Assembly (NCBI GenBank): GCA_001816455.1
Contig: MHCB01000003.1
Location: forward strand, 1-38,936
From: Candidatus Blackburnbacteria bacterium RIFCSPHIGHO2_12_FULL_44_25
GTDB lineage: Bacteria > Patescibacteriota > Microgenomatia > UBA8517 > UBA10165
Direction of reading: 5' to 3'
Length of the DNA stretch: 38,936 nucleotides
Shown here: one piece after another, positions 23,572-31,661 of the stretch
Position numbering within the stretch: position 1 is the stretch's first letter
Layout of the letters: every line of letters starts with the position of its first letter
Translations under genes and position numbers: made by a program
The notes under the pieces: model-generated
What the model was told of the DNA's origin: nothing
Database searches by the model: none
Seen by the model: only the letters and a program-made list of their open reading frames with translations

Positions 23572-24942
23572 ATGGACACCAAAAGACTTTGGAAAGATGT
23601 TTTAGGGAATATAAAAATTTCGATCTCGGCTGCAAACTATCAAACATGGTTTTCTCAAACTTTCATAACCTCAATTAAAGAAGTTGGGGAAGGAAGACAA
23701 ATTATAGAAATTGGGTGCTCATCTGCCTTTATTGCAGACGGGATTGAAAAAAGATATGTAGGGCTCCTACAAGACACCTTAAATCAAATAACAGGCCTTA
23801 AAAATGACATCATTTTTGTCGTAAAACAAAACCCCCAAATCCAAGAAAAGCTAGATCAGCCGCTCTTCACACTAGAAAAAAAGGGTGGAGAAGAAATAGT
23901 CACTTCCGCATTAAAAAAAGGAAGAATAAGACAAGGTTTTACGTTTGACAACTTTGCAGTATCAGGAACAAACCAAATGGCGCATGCCGCGGCCGAGGCA
24001 GTTGCCAGAAACCCAGGCAACGCCTATAACCCACTCTTTCTCTACGGCGGGGTAGGGGTAGGAAAAACCCACCTTATGCTCGCAGTAGCCCAAAGAGTTT
24101 TAGAAAAAGACCCGGACGTTTCGGTTCTATATTGTATGGGAGAAGAGTTCACAACCGAAATAGTCGATGCGATAAGGAATAAAACCACTATACTCTTCAA
24201 AAACAGATACCGTCGCTTAAAACTCCTAATGGTAGACGACATCCAATTTATAGCCGGAAAGACCGCAGTCCAAGAGGAATTCTTCCATACCTTCAACACC
24301 CTCCAAAGAGAAGGCGGGCAAGTAATCCTAACCTCAGACAGACCTCCCAGTGAAATAGAAAGGCTCGAGGAACGCCTTAAAAGCCGATTTGAGGCTGGCT
24401 TAACCATAGACATTTCACCTCCAGATTTTGAACTACGTGCAGCAATTACTTTAATCAAAGCAAAGGAGCGGGGAATAGAGCTAGAAATGGACGTTGCACA
24501 AACAATAGCAGTGAACATTGACAGTCCACGCCGAATAGAAGGGTTCTTAACAAGACTCTTCACGGAAGCCAAGCTTGGTGAAAAAACAATAGATATAGAT
24601 CTTGTAACTAAACTTCTAGGCATCACAAACGGCGAAGCACGGGCATTCAAAAAACCCTTATCCGCCCAACAAGTGATCAACGCCGTCTCAGATTATTACT
24701 CTTTAGGGAAAAGGAGTCTTCTCGGGGCAAGTAGAACCCAAACAATAGCCTTGCCACGCCAAATCCTAATGTACATATTAAGAATCGACCTCGGCCTGCC
24801 TTTGCAAGAAGTAGGAAGGCTTGTCGGAGGAAGAGATCATACAACCGTAATGCACGCTGTGGAAAAGATATCTAAAAACTTAGGTCAAAACAGTGGATTA
24901 CAAGAAGATATTCTGGGGATTAAAAAAGGCATATCCCCATAA
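23572..24942 (+). CDS. dnaA: Chromosomal replication initiator DnaA
   Basis: 456 aa. Domain I is at residues 1-80 (LWKDVLGNIKISISAANYQTW), a short domain II linker follows, and the AAA+ domain III runs from about 120 to 335. It shows Walker A GGVGVGKT (159-166), Walker B LLMVDDIQFIAG, and the sensor/arginine-finger region LTSDRPPSEIERLEERLKSR. Domain IV (about 360-456) carries the DNA-binding signature GRDHTTVMHAVEKI. The ATG at 23572 is chosen over GTG 23545 because the latter lies in the DnaA box and would precede the promoter -10; the N-terminus also fits the family. Confidence 0.97.
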   Translation: MDTKRLWKDVLGNIKISISAANYQTWFSQTFITSIKEVGEGRQIIEIGCSSAFIADGIEKRYVGLLQDTLNQITGLKNDIIFVVKQNPQIQEKLDQPLFTLEKKGGEEIVTSALKKGRIRQGFTFDNFAVSGTNQMAHAAAEAVARNPGNAYNPLFLYGGVGVGKTHLMLAVAQRVLEKDPDVSVLYCMGEEFTTEIVDAIRNKTTILFKNRYRRLKLLMVDDIQFIAGKTAVQEEFFHTFNTLQREGGQVILTSDRPPSEIERLEERLKSRFEAGLTIDISPPDFELRAAITLIKAKERGIELEMDVAQTIAVNIDSPRRIEGFLTRLFTEAKLGEKTIDIDLVTKLLGITNGEARAFKKPLSAQQVINAVSDYYSLGKRSLLGASRTQTIALPRQILMYILRIDLGLPLQEVGRLVGGRDHTTVMHAVEKISKNLGQNSGLQEDILGIKKGISP

Positions 24943-25101
24943 AGAAAAATAGAAACGGTAGTTTTGCACAAACCCTCAACCAAAGTGGATAACTTATCAA
25001 CAAAAGAGTCAAACCTGTTATCCACCACTTTCTGGGTTTCTTTTACACATCCCCACACTCTCTACAACAACAACAATTTGGTATATAAGGAACCGAAAGT
25101 A
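24943..25101 (+). other. Candidate oriC: DnaA-box cluster between dnaA and dnaN
   Basis: Three DnaA-box-like nonamers lie within 43 bp: AGTGGATAA (24984-24992), TTATCAACA (24994-25002) and TTATCCACC (25018-25026), each one mismatch from TTATCCACA or its complement. A fourth, perfect box is in the dnaA promoter. The dnaA-dnaN gap is a usual origin site. A short AT-rich stretch with GGTATATAAGG (25079-25089) could be the unwinding element. The strand bias does not obviously switch here, which argues for caution. Confidence 0.5.
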
Positions 25102-25133
25102 TTGACTTCCCCCCCTGTTCCATGGTGTATTGT
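25102..25133 (+). promoter_or_regulatory. dnaN promoter, TTGACT -35
   Basis: TTGACT (25102-25107) is a good -35. At 17 bp spacing the -10 would be GTGTAT (25125-25130), leaving 6 nt to the ATG at 25137; TATTGT (25128-25133) is a better -10 sequence but at 20 bp. Either way the transcript begins at or near the start codon. Confidence 0.4.
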
Positions 25134-25136
25134 CCT

Positions 25137-26255
25137 ATGAAACTCTCTGTTCTCCAAGAAGACCTACTAAAAAGTGTTGCGCTCGCCTCCAAATTTACCT
25201 CCAGTAAAGCCCAACTCCCCATACTTGGAAACATACTCCTCCGAGCAAAGGAAGGAAAACTCCAATTAGCAGCAACCAATCTGGAAACCGGAATATCAAC
25301 TAAACTCCCTGCAAAAATTGAAAAGGAAGGAGAAATTACTGTCCCAGCAAAAATTATACTTGAACTCATAAGCCATTTCCGCCCCGGTCAAGTTTTATTA
25401 GAAGAAGAAAAGGGACAGCTAAAAGTTTCCTCTCAAAACGCCAAAGCCAGCGTTTCGGGGCTGTCTACTAAAGAATTTCCCAATGTCCCAAATAGTCTTA
25501 ATAAAAAGTCTTTTTCCTTAAAAAAAGAAACAATTTCAGTTTTGTCAAAAGAAGTTTGTTTTGCGGCAGCCTCAATGGATACAAGACCTGTTTTAAGCGG
25601 AGTATACATTAAAATTGGGAATAATCCCGTCGCCGTAGCAACAGACGGTTTTAGACTGTCTTACAAAGACTTAAAAAGCGAGAATAGTGTCGTTTTGAAG
25701 GACAAAGAAAGAACAAGTTTTCTTCTACCAGCAACAATTATCCAAGAGTTAGGAAAATCTCTAAATCCCCAAAGCGAAGACATTAATGTTGAATTAAACG
25801 ACAAAGAAGGTCAAATTATATTTGAATCCGAGGAAGCAGTTTTAACAGCAAGACTCATAGAGGGCCAGTTTCCAGATTATCAAAAAGTACTTCCGAAGGG
25901 GTGGTCCGTAAAAACAGAAATATCAAAAGACGAACTATTGCAAGGAGTCAAAGCAGCCAGTGTGTTTGCCAAAGAGGCAGGAAGTGTCATCAAACTAAGT
26001 TTCAAAAAAGACGGCCTAAGTATTTCAAGTGAAAGTAATCTTTATGGAAGCGAAGAAATATCAATAGATTCGCGTGTAGAAGGAGAAGAACTAACAATTG
26101 CTTTCAATTACAAATTCGTTCTAGATTTTCTAAACTCGATAACTGGAGACAGTGTTTTAATCCAAACTCAAAGCGCGACCTCACCAACACTTTTCCAAAA
26201 TACAAAAGACGACTCCTACAAACACATAATAATGCCCGTTCGCCTACAAAGTTAA
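25137..26255 (+). CDS. dnaN: DNA polymerase III beta sliding clamp
   Basis: 372 aa, normal length (about 365-380). It forms the ring that tethers DNA polymerase III to DNA. The N-terminus MKLSVLQEDLLKSVALASKF and LPILGNILLRAKEGKLQLAA are typical of clamp domain 1. FAAASMDTRPVLSGVYIKI is the standard domain 2 start, and the C-terminus ends IIMPVRLQS, like the family MPMRL ending. I prefer ATG 25137 to ATG 25122 because the latter overlaps the -10 region and adds residues absent in relatives. Confidence 0.96.
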   Translation: MKLSVLQEDLLKSVALASKFTSSKAQLPILGNILLRAKEGKLQLAATNLETGISTKLPAKIEKEGEITVPAKIILELISHFRPGQVLLEEEKGQLKVSSQNAKASVSGLSTKEFPNVPNSLNKKSFSLKKETISVLSKEVCFAAASMDTRPVLSGVYIKIGNNPVAVATDGFRLSYKDLKSENSVVLKDKERTSFLLPATIIQELGKSLNPQSEDINVELNDKEGQIIFESEEAVLTARLIEGQFPDYQKVLPKGWSVKTEISKDELLQGVKAASVFAKEAGSVIKLSFKKDGLSISSESNLYGSEEISIDSRVEGEELTIAFNYKFVLDFLNSITGDSVLIQTQSATSPTLFQNTKDDSYKHIIMPVRLQS

Positions 26256-26263
26256 AATCAGCC

Positions 26264-27241
26264 TTATTTCTTAACATACCTTGACTTAACCGCCGGTATG
26301 TAAATATAAACAGGGACTTCCCCAGCTTCCGTTCTCGCTTTCCCGTCAAGAGTGTAAACAGGCAAAAGCGCAGTTGGGTTCTCAGGAGAATATAAAAGTC
26401 CCAGCTCAATAAGCTCAATACTTATCTGGCTAGGCACCAAAAGAAGCGGCGTTTCTGACGCTTCACCAAGGCTTAACATTTTACCTTCTACAACAAATGC
26501 ATTTTTTATTTCCTCTAAATTTTTCAACGGATAGGGAACCTGCATTACGGGTGTCGTAAAACCACTCCTATAAATCAAACCATAAATTTTTCCATCCTTA
26601 CCCAAATAAGCTGAAACAAGAGGTGTTTTAGGGTTAGTATCAACAATTTTTATCTTGTCGAAAGTGGGGTCTGCCGAAACTTCCAGTAAACTATCGTTAA
26701 ATACAGACACCGTTTTTTCAAAAGCAAAGTCAACGCCCGAAACATCCAAATCATTTAAGGTTAAAACGTTTTTAACAAAGTCAATACCAGTCTGCTCAGA
26801 AGGAAGATCGCCTTCGGTAGGTGGAGAAGCAAGGGACGGATCCTGACCAAGACTTATGTCCAAAGGAGAAAGCCTTATAGATAAACTTTGTGAGCCCGAC
26901 AACCACAAGTAATAATCTCCAAAAGTAGCGTCTTGAGATATGTTAGAAGGCTCTTCAGGAAACCCAAACGTTTTTGCCAGTACCTTTGCTTGTAAAGGGG
27001 TCATGGCCCGCGGAGAGGTCTTATACACGGCCATCTGAGTAGGGAGCACAGTAGAAACAAATGTTACTTGAGTAGAAGTTAAAACACTCTGCCCAGGCAA
27101 CTTCGGATAAGATATAACTGGTAAGTCGGGTAAATCCTCCTTTCTCTCTCTTGATCTCCCTTGAATCCACAGAAACAACAAAAGCACAGCAGAAGCAGTA
27201 ATCAAGAATAAAAACCAGTTTTTTTTAACAAAACCCATCAT
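26264..27241 (-). CDS. Membrane-anchored extracytoplasmic protein of unknown function
   Basis: 325 aa. One N-terminal membrane segment (about residues 7-25, NWFLFLITASAVLLLFLWI) is followed by a basic turn (QGRSRERK) and a roughly 295-residue outer domain with no motif I recognise. The outer part is mixed alpha/beta with several YLGKDGKIYGL-like strands and ends in a basic SRYVKK. The first ATG pair (27241 and 27238) follows the TGA of the M23 peptidase gene directly, so the two are translationally coupled. I therefore place it in the secretion operon, perhaps as an envelope accessory. It converges on dnaN with 8 bp between. Confidence 0.75.
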   Translation of the reverse strand: MMGFVKKNWFLFLITASAVLLLFLWIQGRSRERKEDLPDLPVISYPKLPGQSVLTSTQVTFVSTVLPTQMAVYKTSPRAMTPLQAKVLAKTFGFPEEPSNISQDATFGDYYLWLSGSQSLSIRLSPLDISLGQDPSLASPPTEGDLPSEQTGIDFVKNVLTLNDLDVSGVDFAFEKTVSVFNDSLLEVSADPTFDKIKIVDTNPKTPLVSAYLGKDGKIYGLIYRSGFTTPVMQVPYPLKNLEEIKNAFVVEGKMLSLGEASETPLLLVPSQISIELIELGLLYSPENPTALLPVYTLDGKARTEAGEVPVYIYIPAVKSRYVKK

Positions 27242-27243
27242 AA

Positions 27244-29340
27244 TCAACGTTTACATGTAGCCGGCGGCCAAATGCTTCCTACATCAGGCGAACACAAAAG
27301 GTAAGGAGCTATCTTACCTCCTCGAACCTCATAATGTAAATGGTTTGGATCACCATCTTGACGAGGAACGCCTTCTGCCCCGACTATACCCACAACATAC
27401 CCCTTGCTTACCTTTTTTGTTTCACCAGCTCCTAAAGCTACAGTCCTCATGTGGGCATACAAAGTTGAAATCTTTTTACCCCTGCAAACAGTCTCTATGG
27501 TGACCCATTGACCATAGCCTGGATACATATCAGGTTGTCTGGTGGCAATACCTCCATGTGTCGCCATAACTCCCTGCCCGGTAATAAGTTTTCCGTCAGC
27601 ATGTCCAATATCAATAGCCTCAAAACCAGCATGGCTAAATGATCCCCCAGGGCCTTGTGTAATCCTACCAAATGCCGTAGGCCATTCAGAAGGACACTCC
27701 TCTGGAGGATTACCAACAATTACACTGAAACTGTTTGAAGAAGTTTGAGTGTTGGTTTGACTTGCCACCTCAGCATGCGCCACAACAGATATAGTTACAC
27801 TGCTATCTTTCAACGAATCGTCCAACTCCACCTCGACCTCTTTTGTTTTATCGGTAGTCCAACTAAGATCGCCACCCTTAATACTCTTAGACCCATCTTT
27901 GTTAGTTGCCGTAACAGTCGTCGTTGCCGATAAAGATTTAAACGGCTCTTTTTCCTCCTTTATTGTTATAATAAATTTAACCTTCACAGGTAAATCCTCG
28001 TTCTTCATGTTTACCCGGCTAGCCTTTATATCTATCTGAACATACTGTGACCCTTGAGGAGTCGGAGGACCACTACCTTGTTGCCCTGCCACAAGCGCCG
28101 CGTGTTGGTTGCCTATAGAGCTTAATCCTGGTATGACAGCAAAGCCACTACCCAATATGATCAACAAAAGAACAGCAACCAAAACGCCACCACCTATAGC
28201 TGCCCCGGTAGGATTCAAGAGTGCCAAACGCGCACCAAAAACCGCCATCTGTCTTCCTAGCCACGAACCGGCTCCGCGCATAGCCCCAGCAGCCAGTCCT
28301 CGTCCTCCAATTGAGCCTTGGGAAACGGCGGTCTTCAATGCCGATCCGGCAGTTTGTCTTATTGTTGAACCCAACGGTAAACCAGGAGTAGGAACAGGAG
28401 CGCTTGGCGTCCCGACACGAATAAAATTACGAGCAGAGTTCAGGTCTATTTGTAAAAAAGACGGGCGATCATAAGCCGGCCGAGCATCTTCCTCCTGAAA
28501 ACGGCTTGGTGGTATTAAAACATACGAACCGACCCCGCGAGGCAACTGCCCTGTGGCTTGAACTTCAACCTCTCGGCTTACATCCGGCAAACCTTGTTGT
28601 AGAAGTTTCATCTCCTCTGTTTGAGCAAGCTGAGGTTCTTCCCTGGCAAATTGCCCTAGTGCTTGCTGCAATTTTTCTTGTGTAGACCTGGGTAGTGGTA
28701 TGAGACCAAACGTCAAAGGAGAAAAAATTTCCTTAAATTGGTCCAAAATCAACTCCTGCCAACTTTTTGGCTTGAGAGCAAGCCGAAGCATTGAGGCAGC
28801 ATGTTTTTCTCTCAGTCGTTCTGCAAGTCTTGAGTCTTCCGAACCCTCTTGAGTAGTAGGAGAACTAACAATAGGAGCAACTCGCCTTGTTGGTCCCATC
28901 CGAACAAACTGAAGCCCAGGGTCCAACGCTTCCTCGTCCGGCCCGGGAGTTTGCCCCTCCGAAGCCTGCGGTGTATGTTTCTGAAGAGACTGCCAGGCCG
29001 CAAGTTGAGATTTCTGAGACAAAGCTTCCTGAACCGGGCTTTGATAAGTTGGTTGTGCCGGTTGAGTCTGTGGAGATTGTGGAGATTGAGGTTCAGTTGC
29101 CCTTTCCTCGCCAGATCTTATTCGACCCGGCCGTGTCGTTAAAGTAGATGCATCATAAACAGTCCCGGGAGTAACTTCTTTGCCTACTGGTGGCGGAGGG
29201 AAAGGGGGAGTCTCTTGAGTTTTAGTAGGGATCGTTGGGCGCGGTCCGTGCTTACGAAAAAAATTCCGAGCGACAGTTTCTCGTGCATCAGAAACAGCAT
29301 TCCCTATTAAATCAAACAAACCACGCGATTTCTGAGCCAT
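27244..29340 (-). CDS. Membrane-tethered M23 (LytM-type) peptidase of the secretion locus
   Basis: 698 aa. Residues 1-350 are Pro/Gln-rich, of low complexity and presumably cytoplasmic. A Gly/Ala-rich stretch (GRGLAAGAMRGAGSWLG) precedes one strong membrane segment (about 382-408). Outside there is a beta domain (about 430-540, VQIDIKASRVNMKNEDLPVK) and then an M23 metallopeptidase: HAGFEAIDIG, TLYAHM, and HLHYEV with the zinc-binding His/Asp set. It should cut peptidoglycan cross-links, opening the wall for the secretion apparatus. A -10 TACAAT lies 5 nt before the ATG at 29340. The long inner region is unusual for murein hydrolases and may bind the VirB4/PrgI machinery. Confidence 0.85.
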   Translation of the reverse strand: MAQKSRGLFDLIGNAVSDARETVARNFFRKHGPRPTIPTKTQETPPFPPPPVGKEVTPGTVYDASTLTTRPGRIRSGEERATEPQSPQSPQTQPAQPTYQSPVQEALSQKSQLAAWQSLQKHTPQASEGQTPGPDEEALDPGLQFVRMGPTRRVAPIVSSPTTQEGSEDSRLAERLREKHAASMLRLALKPKSWQELILDQFKEIFSPLTFGLIPLPRSTQEKLQQALGQFAREEPQLAQTEEMKLLQQGLPDVSREVEVQATGQLPRGVGSYVLIPPSRFQEEDARPAYDRPSFLQIDLNSARNFIRVGTPSAPVPTPGLPLGSTIRQTAGSALKTAVSQGSIGGRGLAAGAMRGAGSWLGRQMAVFGARLALLNPTGAAIGGGVLVAVLLLIILGSGFAVIPGLSSIGNQHAALVAGQQGSGPPTPQGSQYVQIDIKASRVNMKNEDLPVKVKFIITIKEEKEPFKSLSATTTVTATNKDGSKSIKGGDLSWTTDKTKEVEVELDDSLKDSSVTISVVAHAEVASQTNTQTSSNSFSVIVGNPPEECPSEWPTAFGRITQGPGGSFSHAGFEAIDIGHADGKLITGQGVMATHGGIATRQPDMYPGYGQWVTIETVCRGKKISTLYAHMRTVALGAGETKKVSKGYVVGIVGAEGVPRQDGDPNHLHYEVRGGKIAPYLLCSPDVGSIWPPATCKR

Positions 29341-29345
29341 GCCCA

Positions 29346-29351
29346 ATTGTA
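29346..29351 (-). promoter_or_regulatory. -10 box TACAAT of the M23 peptidase gene
   Basis: TACAAT on the minus strand ends 5 nt before the ATG at 29340. No ribosome binding site is present, so the transcript is probably leaderless. This suggests the M23 gene and its downstream partner are transcribed apart from virB4. Confidence 0.4.
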
Positions 29352-29389
29352 TCGCATTTTAATCAATGTTACTGATTTATAGCAGCATT

Positions 29390-29681
29390 CAAGAAAACTC
29401 CAGACTTTCAGTCTGGAGATGAATTGAACGCTGATATGTCATCCTCCTTTAGAGGAGACCCCGCTCTTCAGAGCGGGGAGGATGTCATACAAATTCCAAA
29501 CCCGCATTGAACTGAATAGTTTTTTTGCATAGTTTTCCTTACTTGGCAAAAAACTCTTCCAATTGTGCAAACAATTGAGAGTGACTGTTGCGTAGTTTCC
29601 TACCGCAAAGCGGCAAGGTCTTACGAAGTAAGTTCTTATCGAAGCATACAGCAAGGTTCTCCGATTCCCAATCGGAGGTTC
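29390..29681 (-). mobile_element. Hairpin-rich IS200/IS605-like relic between virB4 and the M23 gene
   Basis: The 341-bp gap between virB4 and the M23 gene has no full gene. It holds a perfect 9-bp hairpin CTCCAGACT/AGTCTGGAG (29398-29418). A nested structure has ATCCTCC/GGAGGAT arms around CCCCGCTC-TTCA-GAGCGGGG (29459-29478). Further hairpins are CAATTGT/ACAATTG (about 29560-29580), CTTAC-GAA-GTAAG (29620-29632) and CTCCGATT/AATCGGAG (29659-29677). On the minus strand a frame gives a coherent peptide with LLRKTLPLCGRKLRNSHSQL ending at a stop, followed by these hairpins. GACATCCTCCCCGC with a paired GCGGGG, then a second hairpin, is the pattern I associate with IS200/IS605 right ends. No transposase is intact. 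A structured RNA is the alternative. Confidence 0.42.
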
Positions 29682-31646
29682 TTACTCTTCTTCTACTTGG
29701 TAAATCGGCCCTGCTGGCTGCGAAGGCGGTTGTGGGGGAGTAGGTGGTATTACGGGAACTAGCACCACAGGAGCAGTCTGTTGTGTTGGCATTGCCTGTG
29801 TTGGGTTGCCCTGAGTCCCGAGTCCCGAGTCCCGAGTCTTTCTTTCCACCTCCCTCTCTTCAACAGTCTCCGAAGGCTTCGTGCTTACTAGTTTATATTC
29901 TTCTTCCGACGCAACAACCCGAATTGCAACATGATTGGATCCCGCAAAAAAGATCCCTTCTCCAATATCTGACGCCAAAAGTAACTGCTTCTCTCCTTGA
30001 GAAAGCTTAAAAACCTCTCCAACAGTGTCGATTGCAGTAGGGGACTGTTTCATGAGAAGCCTTAAAGCAGAATTTGTAACAATAGCTTTTCCAATGTCCA
30101 AAGATAAAAAGTCTTGAACGTCCTGGGTAATAGTGGTCAATCCCAAGTAGTACTTTCGCGAACGTTTTGCAACGGAATACAAAAACGCCGCCGTATCAGG
30201 GTACCGCATCATATGCCAAGCCTCGTCAACTATTAATATCCTTTTCTTCAAAGTTTCCTTTACCCTAGTCCATATAAAATCCAAGATCACAAACATCGCA
30301 ATTGGGCGAAGTGCCTCTTCTAAATCTCGAACCGAAAAGACAGTAAAAGGGTTAGTTAAATTAATGTTTGTGTGCTGATCAAAAATTCCAGCAAATGACC
30401 CCTTTACAAATTTCTCTAATCTATCCGCCAAAGATCTGCTAACCTGATCCTCCATACCAATTAAAGTCTTATAAAGATCCTCCATCAAAGGCGGCGGCTT
30501 GGTTTGAGTAGTAGGGTCAGGTGTTATCCCCTTAGCCTTGTAGGTTGCAATTAGAGCCCTGTCCAAAACCGCCTGCTCCGAAGGATTAAGCGTCCCCATT
30601 ATTACCCCAAACAAAGAATGTAAAGACAAAATCTTAAGACTAAGTTGATTCTCCTCGTCCTGCCGAACGGTTGACAAGTCAAAAGGGTTAATCTTAGCCT
30701 GAGAACCAAAAGAAAAAGATATAAATTCTCCCCCTACAGCCCCTGCTAGTTTTTGATACTCCTGCTCAGGATCAATAATAAAAACCTCAGCCCCAAACAT
30801 TAACGAACGCAAAGCCTCAAGTTTTACAGCAAACGATTTTCCCGCGCCCGAAGTAGCAAAAATAACCGAGTTGTAATTCTCCAAACTAAATCTATCAAAA
30901 ACTACCAAAGAATCATTATCTTCGTTTATCCCATACAAAACCCCTCGGTCAGAAGAAAGTTCAGCCGACGAAAAGGGAAAAGTTGTAGCCAAAGAAGTAC
31001 TATCCATGTTTCGGGTTATAGATAGCCGATCTTCCCCCAAAGGTAGAGTCGTTAAGAATCCATCCTCCATCCTCAAACTTGTTTTTTTTGCAACAATAAG
31101 GATAGATCCCAAAGTAGACTCAACCTGCGCCGTTATATTGTTTAACTCTTCCAAATTCGAAGCAGGAATCGTTATGTAAAAGGAAAACTGAAAAAACCGT
31201 TCAGCCCCCTTTACTAGTTGCTCTTGAAGACCCCTGGCATCCTCAAGTTTTGCTTCTGTCGAAGGGTTAAGTATCTTTCCGCGCTGAATATCCGTTGCAA
31301 TCTCAGCCTCCATCTCAGTAATTTTGCGTCGAAGGTCATCCAAGACCCCTTTTCCCTGGACAGGATAAATAAAGAAAGAAAGATCTAAAGAATGGTCAAA
31401 GTTTATAACCGGATCGAGCCAGCCAGGATAGACAAACCGGGGATACCCGGAAATAAACAAGGTTCTAAAATACCTTTCGTTTATTATCATATAATCAAAA
31501 TCAATCTCAATTTTCTTTGGAGCAATAATGTCCTGGATCGACTTACTTGTAGTCGGTTTTTTTTCAAGATTTGTGGGGACAGACCCAGTAGTCGGGTGGT
31601 TAACACCAGATTTCTTAAACATTGATAGCGGATTTGGTAATTGCAT
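29682..31646 (-). CDS. virB4: VirB4-like type IV secretion ATPase
   Basis: 654 aa. The N-terminal part (about 40-230) is the VirB4/TraC-type domain. The C-terminal RecA-like ATPase has Walker A FATSGAGKSFAVK (about residue 270) and Walker B RILIVDEAWHMM (about 470), followed by GLTTITQDVQDFLS, which is typical of the family. VirB4 energises substrate transfer and pilus assembly at the inner membrane. The last roughly 60 residues are low complexity (Pro/Gln/Thr) and include a heptamer-repeat-derived RDSGLGTQG. It starts 15 bp after the TraC-like gene, in operon with prgI. A VirD4 coupling protein is absent from the window. Confidence 0.93.
   Translation of the reverse strand: MQLPNPLSMFKKSGVNHPTTGSVPTNLEKKPTTSKSIQDIIAPKKIEIDFDYMIINERYFRTLFISGYPRFVYPGWLDPVINFDHSLDLSFFIYPVQGKGVLDDLRRKITEMEAEIATDIQRGKILNPSTEAKLEDARGLQEQLVKGAERFFQFSFYITIPASNLEELNNITAQVESTLGSILIVAKKTSLRMEDGFLTTLPLGEDRLSITRNMDSTSLATTFPFSSAELSSDRGVLYGINEDNDSLVVFDRFSLENYNSVIFATSGAGKSFAVKLEALRSLMFGAEVFIIDPEQEYQKLAGAVGGEFISFSFGSQAKINPFDLSTVRQDEENQLSLKILSLHSLFGVIMGTLNPSEQAVLDRALIATYKAKGITPDPTTQTKPPPLMEDLYKTLIGMEDQVSRSLADRLEKFVKGSFAGIFDQHTNINLTNPFTVFSVRDLEEALRPIAMFVILDFIWTRVKETLKKRILIVDEAWHMMRYPDTAAFLYSVAKRSRKYYLGLTTITQDVQDFLSLDIGKAIVTNSALRLLMKQSPTAIDTVGEVFKLSQGEKQLLLASDIGEGIFFAGSNHVAIRVVASEEEYKLVSTKPSETVEEREVERKTRDSGLGTQGNPTQAMPTQQTAPVVLVPVIPPTPPQPPSQPAGPIYQVEEE
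29813..29838 (+). repeat. In-frame heptanucleotide tract (GAGTCCC)3.7 in virB4
   Basis: Three copies of GAGTCCC plus GAGTC (26 bp), read in virB4 as GACTCGGGACTCGGGACTC and encoding DSGLGTQ. It lies in the low-complexity tail, where insertion does no harm. It has the same 7-bp period and nearly the same length as the two tsaD tracts, but a different sequence. Confidence 0.88.
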
Positions 31647-31661
31647 TATTGGTTCGACATC

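Noticed and set aside
29439-29654. Minus-strand frame of 71 codons between virB4 and the M23 gene
   Set aside because: The coding potential comes from palindromes; there is no start signal or known family.
29390-29681. CRISPR array
   Set aside because: The hairpins differ in sequence, spacing is irregular, and no direct repeat of 24-40 bp recurs.
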